Position numbers and translations under genes: made by a program. A stretch of DNA of 9,895 nucleotides from CAZXYS01 sp964645005 (GTDB lineage Bacteria > Bacteroidota > Ignavibacteria > Kapaibacteriales > UBA2268): the NCBI GenBank assembly GCA_964645005.1, contig CAZXYS010000070.1:1-9895 (forward strand). Direction: 5' to 3'. The notes beneath the pieces were generated by a model. That model had not been told where the DNA came from and did no database searches. It saw only the letters and a list, made by a program, of their open reading frames with translations. This document shows, piece after piece, positions 6,434 to 9,895 of the stretch (positions are counted from its first letter, which is position 1; each line of letters opens with the position of its first letter).

Positions 6434-8437
6434 ATGAAATTGCGCTTTTTATCTTTGACTTTTATTTTGATTACAATAACATTAATAACCGGGTGCATAG
6501 AAGAGAGCCCCGAGCTGGTAAATCCACCGTCCCAGGCTGAAACAGTTTTGATACGTTTCGTAAATCTTGCTTCTGATCAAGAGCCTAGATCACTTCAAAT
6601 GGGAGAAGAGAAAACCTTACAAAAAGTTCAATATGCTTCAACTTCCGAAGCGGTTCATCCGCCTGCGGATTCAGCGATCCTGACTGTTCTTAAAAATGGA
6701 AATAAGGAGTTCAGCCCTGAAAAGAAAGCACTTTTCAGCAGAGACCTCCGATATACATATTTTGCGCTGCCAACCGCCAGAGGTGATACAAACCAGAGAC
6801 CGGTAGATACGCTAATATCAGTTTTGTCTTCTACAACTATTGCTGAGGATAACCAAAAAGGGCATATAAAGCTATTTAATGCTAATCCGGATACAGATTA
6901 CAGATATTCTTTGCGTGTGGGATGTCAAAACGGCACTGAGATCATATCAAATGTCGGCTACAGAAGCGCCAGCCTATTAGAGGAAATCAGGAAGGACAGT
7001 GTGGCATTATCTTTAATAAGGAATACAGGTAATGGTGAAGAAAAGGTTGGGACTTTTAGTATAGAAGCTCAGCCAAGGGAACAATATATTTTTATAGTAT
7101 ATGCCGGTAATGATGACAAAAAAGAACAATTAATGCTTCTGGATATGCTGGATCCATCGAAAGACGCTATAATCAGCCCGTTGGATACCATCGAGCAGCA
7201 GACATCACAAATAAGGGTTATCAACCTATCCGATATAGAAATTGATGTTAAGAAACTGCCTGATACAACAACAATAAGTGATGATCTTTCCGGAAACTCT
7301 GTCGGAAAATACGAGGAAATCACTGCCTGCGCTTCGTTAACGCAGAATACTATCGTGGCTTATGAGAGCAATAGTTCTAACACATTGAGTTCGATGAACG
7401 TTTCTCTCGAAGTAATGCGCAGATATACCATTGTGGTTTATGAATCGTCGGACAATAATGTAGGCATGAAACTTCTTTCACCCACCATTCTTGAAGAACC
7501 ATTAAACGGGCGTTCAATTGTCAGAGTCTTTAATACGGCTCAGGGCGGCGATCGGGAAGAGATAACCATCACGCTTGGCGCGCGCCCCGACAAGGACAAT
7601 ACAGTTAAGAATTTTGAGTCCGGCGAAGTTCTGGCGGAGAAATTTACTTTCGGAGATATATCGAAATCAATATTTATTGATCCCGGTCCGGCGCCGATTG
7701 TACTCTTTCGCTCCGAACCAAAAAGACTCCTTTATTGCACATATACACGCTTCGAGCCGGAGCAAAGATATCTGCTTGTAGAAACCGGCGAAGAAGCCAG
7801 CGGCGACAAAATGGCTCTCATCAATGAAAATGACGAGGATGTGCCTATTGAATATCTCGAAAAAGGCGTATTCACTGAAATTGTAAATGCCATTCCCGGA
7901 TCAGAGCGGATGAATATTACTCTAGGCGACGGTAACGGTGGCGAACAGCTATCACAGGCAGGGATATATTTTACCGAATCTCTCGCTACGGTAGTGACTG
8001 AAGGCGATCACCTGATCACTCTCAATGGAGTAAGTCAAACAATTACCGCCGATTTAGCCAATTCCGACAAACGATTGCTCATTATAGGCGCTGGAGTAAC
8101 CGGCAATACGGAAATCATCCACTTTTTGAGCGAGACTATGGGCGCCACACTTTCAAATATCAAGCGCCGGTTTATCAATGCTTCAAAAAAATATCCGAAA
8201 ATACAGATTAACGTTCCCACCACCGAAAAATCCGAAGTTCTTGTTGATGTTCTGCCTTACGGCACAGCATCGGAAGTATTGACAAAAATTATTGAAAGAA
8301 GGGAAAGCTTTCAAGTAATTGACTTTACGACCAAAGATACAATTCAGCGTGTCGATGATATATCTTTGCCTTTCGGTAAGAACTTTTCGTTGATTTTCTC
8401 CGGTGACTCGACAATGATCAAGCAGCAGGAATTTTAG
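6434..8437 (+). CDS. Large lipoprotein of about six DUF4397-like repeats
   Basis: This 667-aa protein starts with a lipoprotein signal, ILITITLITGC, with the acylated cysteine at residue 21. After a short linker, the same beta-strand pair recurs. Repeat-opening strands are IRFVNLAS (40), IKLFNANP (145), IRVINLSD (260), VRVFNTAQ (363), TEIVNAIPG (481) and RRFINASK (578). Closing strands are TYFALP (108), YIFIVYAG (218), YTIVVYES (331), RYLLVETG (445), RLLIIGAG (547) and FSLIFSGD (651). Each unit therefore spans 74-90 residues with a period of roughly 97-118. The opening strand with -x-[FV]-[IV]-N-A resembles DUF4397 domains, common in Bacteroidota and allied phyla as surface or periplasmic lipoprotein modules of unknown function. 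GAGG (6425-6428) is a suitable ribosome site. Codons become somewhat more GC-rich from about 7530 onward. An outer-membrane or surface location is inferred; binding partner and role are unknown. Confidence 0.85.
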   Translation: MKLRFLSLTFILITITLITGCIEESPELVNPPSQAETVLIRFVNLASDQEPRSLQMGEEKTLQKVQYASTSEAVHPPADSAILTVLKNGNKEFSPEKKALFSRDLRYTYFALPTARGDTNQRPVDTLISVLSSTTIAEDNQKGHIKLFNANPDTDYRYSLRVGCQNGTEIISNVGYRSASLLEEIRKDSVALSLIRNTGNGEEKVGTFSIEAQPREQYIFIVYAGNDDKKEQLMLLDMLDPSKDAIISPLDTIEQQTSQIRVINLSDIEIDVKKLPDTTTISDDLSGNSVGKYEEITACASLTQNTIVAYESNSSNTLSSMNVSLEVMRRYTIVVYESSDNNVGMKLLSPTILEEPLNGRSIVRVFNTAQGGDREEITITLGARPDKDNTVKNFESGEVLAEKFTFGDISKSIFIDPGPAPIVLFRSEPKRLLYCTYTRFEPEQRYLLVETGEEASGDKMALINENDEDVPIEYLEKGVFTEIVNAIPGSERMNITLGDGNGGEQLSQAGIYFTESLATVVTEGDHLITLNGVSQTITADLANSDKRLLIIGAGVTGNTEIIHFLSETMGATLSNIKRRFINASKKYPKIQINVPTTEKSEVLVDVLPYGTASEVLTKIIERRESFQVIDFTTKDTIQRVDDISLPFGKNFSLIFSGDSTMIKQQEF

Positions 8438-8538
8438 GCGGAATATGCTCTCTTTTAAACAAAATTTGGAAACGATAGTATTTTTTTCCTGTTAAATTTT
8501 TTAAATTGGATTTATTATAAATTACGGGGAGAGGAACT

Positions 8539-9261
8539 ATGAATTACATTTTTCTGGTCGGTTCGATTTTTCTATCATTTCTATTGGTTCAATGTTCGCA
8601 TGTAAATAATCTTCATAAATACAATCTTTCCGGTGAAACTCTGTATTTTGAGGAGATCATTTCCAGCAGTGCTTCCGAGGTAGAGATTGTTTATGAAACC
8701 GGAAAAAGTGAAGAGGACTCGACTTCATCCTTTACAGAGGACATAGCCACTGCTGTTGGGGCATCCATTTTGTCGGCAGAAACGGAAAGAAAACTTCGTC
8801 GAGCTGCGGATCCGAGGTTAATAGTAGAAAATGTGTCCTTTGGTATTGAAGATGGCTTGGTTAAATATCTTCGCGCAGAATCTACCAGGGAATTGGATGA
8901 CCGCTCTAACTTCATAGTAACAACAATCCTGGATGAATGTAAATTAAGGGCTTCCTCCCATGGGGTTTATATCTCCGTGCGAGCTGAGACTAAAATTACA
9001 GACAGAAATACCGGCAGTCTGGTGTGGGAAAATTCCGAAAGGGAAAGCGTCCCGCTGAGAAAAACCGGCTATCCCTATCATAGAAATACGGATAGAACAA
9101 TTAAAAATATCACAATTGCTGCGGATCTATCAACTCTTTCCGAAGAGCAGATCAGAGGTGCAGTGGAAAGCGCTTCAATTGAAGTAGGCAGGGAAATGGG
9201 TGAAACTCTTAGAAGAGACATCATTGAAGCAAATAAGAAAAAAGCGGAAAATAAATCCTAA
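8539..9261 (+). CDS. Probable lipoprotein of unknown function
   Basis: This 240-aa protein begins with a hydrophobic signal, MNYIFLVGSIFLSFLLVQCS. The only cysteine near its end (C19) follows L-V-Q rather than the usual small residue, so lipidation is likely but non-canonical. The mature part has a low-complexity acidic stretch (EEDSTSSFTED, 58-68) and a short small-residue helix (AVGASILSA, 72-80). The central alpha/beta region runs from FIVTTILDECKLRASSHGVYISVRAETKITDRNTGS to LVWE (125-163). That pattern of two strands ending in a D-x-x-T/N-G-x-LVW turn is common in outer-membrane lipoproteins that report on, or scaffold, other envelope proteins. A charged helix closes it (SEEQIRGAVESASIEVGREM onward, 201-240). 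I do not recognise the family. The start has a strong ribosome site (GGAGAGG, 8528-8534). It lies 101 bases after the repeat lipoprotein on the same strand. Co-transcription is possible, since no terminator separates them. Confidence 0.8.
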   Translation: MNYIFLVGSIFLSFLLVQCSHVNNLHKYNLSGETLYFEEIISSSASEVEIVYETGKSEEDSTSSFTEDIATAVGASILSAETERKLRRAADPRLIVENVSFGIEDGLVKYLRAESTRELDDRSNFIVTTILDECKLRASSHGVYISVRAETKITDRNTGSLVWENSERESVPLRKTGYPYHRNTDRTIKNITIAADLSTLSEEQIRGAVESASIEVGREMGETLRRDIIEANKKKAENKS

Positions 9262-9409
9262 CAATATACTGATTACATGCATTATAATAAATTAACCATC
9301 TTTATTCCTGTTTTATAATGAGGAAAAAATCGTTTTTGAGTTACTCGAGAAGGTATACTCTCTTCAACTTGGCGGCACTCTTGAAAAGGAAATTTTAATT
9401 ATAAGAATT

Positions 9410-9511
9410 CCCTCATCCCTAAATCTCTTTTTCCAAGTGGAGAAGGGACTTTCAGTGTAAAAAGAAATTCTTACACCCTTCTCCCGCCGGGAGAAGGGCT
9501 GGGGATGAGGG
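9410..9511. repeat. Multi-stem palindromic repeat unit
   Basis: An outer stem, CCCTCATCCC (9410-9419) with GGGATGAGGG (9502-9511), encloses three successive hairpins. The first is 9426-9447 (nine pairs, three of them G-U, loop AAGT). The second is GTGTAA (9455-9460) with TTACAC (9471-9476). The third is the near-perfect CCCTTCTCCC / GGGAGAAGGG (9476-9498). The overall plan is cloverleaf-like. It resembles the CCCTCATCCC...CCCTTCTCCC dispersed repeats of many bacterial genomes. No target-site duplication or transposase is visible. Confidence 0.75.
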
Positions 9512-9589
9512 GGAACAAGAGGCGGGATTGCCGATTATAGCTGCTTTAAGTGCGATCAGAGAAGGGCTGGGGATGAGGGGGAACAAGAG
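9491..9589. repeat. 31-bp exact direct repeat, two copies
   Basis: Bases 9491-9521 recur exactly at 9559-9589, with a 37-bp spacer. The repeated piece is the right part of the palindromic unit (AGAAGGGCTGGGGATGAGGG and the following GGAACAAGAG). The second copy therefore lacks its left partner arm, which points to a partial duplication or a degraded second unit. Confidence 0.9.
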
Positions 9590-9715
9590 ATTGTTTTTGT
9601 TCTGATGCAAAATCCCATCTAACACTTTTGTAAGCATAGGTCTCCCATAGGGTTATCTCATATATTTCATTAGATTATTCTTTCAATATCATAAACAATT
9701 TAACACTAAGAAATT

Positions 9716-9784
9716 AACCACCCCTTCTCTTCCCCTCCTTAATAAGGAGGGGAGTGAAGCCGAAGGCTTTACGGGGTGGTTTTT
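9716..9784 (+). repeat. Three-way-junction palindromic element with T tail
   Basis: The outer stem AACCACCCC (9716-9724) / GGGGTGGTT (9773-9781) encloses two hairpins. One is TCCCCTCCTT (9731-9740) / AAGGAGGGGA (9744-9753) and the other AAGCC (9757-9761) / GGCTT (9765-9769) with a GAA loop. TTTTT follows at 9780-9784, so on the plus strand it could also act as an intrinsic terminator. The next unit begins at 9874 (CCACCCC) and is cut by the window end. Confidence 0.8.
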
Positions 9785-9895
9785 CTAAATTAGTAAAATA
9801 TAATATGTTAGTAGGTTTGATGATTTCTAATGCAAAATATAGGGTTATCAAAAACCAAGGGTTAAATAAGAATCCACCCCGCCCTCGCCACGCTA

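Larger units (their letters stand above)
9262..9895. other. Non-coding repeat-rich region at the right edge
   Basis: These 634 bases carry no convincing gene. From 9410 on they hold several GC-rich palindromic units set in AT-rich DNA, described separately, and the window ends inside a further copy (CCACCCC at 9874-9880). Bases 9262-9409 show no structure I can support. Confidence 0.7.

Noticed and set aside
7530..8437. Rise in GC content in the second half of the repeat lipoprotein as a sign of recombination
   Set aside because: The change is gradual and modest by eye, the repeat pattern continues through it, and no breakpoint is visible.
9296..9455. Open plus-strand frames between 9296 and 9455, including a 26-codon ATG frame at 9318-9398 and a frame without ATG that reads like a decayed protein
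   Set aside because: No ribosome site for the first, no start codon for the second, and the latter runs into the repeat unit. No family could be recognised.
9491..9589. Two identical 31-bp repeats with a 37-bp spacer as a minimal CRISPR array
   Set aside because: The sizes fit, but there are only two copies, the repeat is part of a larger palindromic intergenic unit, and no cas gene is present.
9452..9637. Minus-strand open frame of 61 codons over the right-edge repeats
   Set aside because: It reads through both copies of the 31-bp repeat and the hairpins, giving low-complexity S/P-rich sequence with no ribosome site. It is a by-product of the repeats.

Overview
The window is AT-rich, especially between genes, and looks like chromosomal DNA of a Gram-negative bacterium. 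Two secreted proteins carry lipoprotein-type signal sequences, one periplasmic protein ends in a peptidoglycan-binding SPOR domain, and short hairpin repeats fill the spacers at both ends. The DUF4397-like lipoprotein, the stand-alone GAF histidine kinase and the repeat style suggest the Bacteroidota/Ignavibacteriota/Marinimicrobia/Calditrichota side of the FCB group. That placement is inference; no rRNA or marker gene is present to fix it. Several genes have clear Shine-Dalgarno sites (GGAGGT, GGGGGG, GGAGAGG), others have none.

Layout. Bases 1-248 hold a perfect 11-bp hairpin, weaker palindromes and an AT-rich leader. A plus-strand EamA/DMT transporter follows (249-1109). A spacer (1110-1412) holds a repeat-like fragment and a strong, probably bidirectional terminator (1329-1385). 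A slipin (SPFH/band 7 protein, 1413-2297) runs on the minus strand. It shares a 314-bp AT-rich divergent region with a plus-strand TPR-SPOR periplasmic protein, whose start is best placed at 2612.

Bases 3607-6121 form a tight three-gene minus-strand operon. In transcription order it has a 108-aa protein resembling the N-terminal module of HD-domain signalling proteins, an HDOD protein with an intact HD motif, and a soluble GAF histidine kinase. No response regulator is present. A second AT-rich divergent spacer (6122-6433) leads to two plus-strand genes for exported proteins. The first is a 667-aa lipoprotein made of about six repeats of one beta-rich domain (DUF4397-like). The second is an unrecognised 240-aa probable lipoprotein.

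The last 634 bases contain no convincing gene. They hold a repeat patch: a multi-stem palindromic unit (9410-9511), a 31-bp direct duplication of one of its arms, a three-way-junction element with a T tail (9716-9784), and the start of another copy at the right edge.

Working together. The only clear functional unit is the 108-aa/HDOD/kinase operon, probably a cytoplasmic sensing complex. The slipin, SPOR protein and two lipoproteins are all envelope-associated but are not in one operon. No defence system, integrase, transposase, CRISPR array or RNA gene was recognised.
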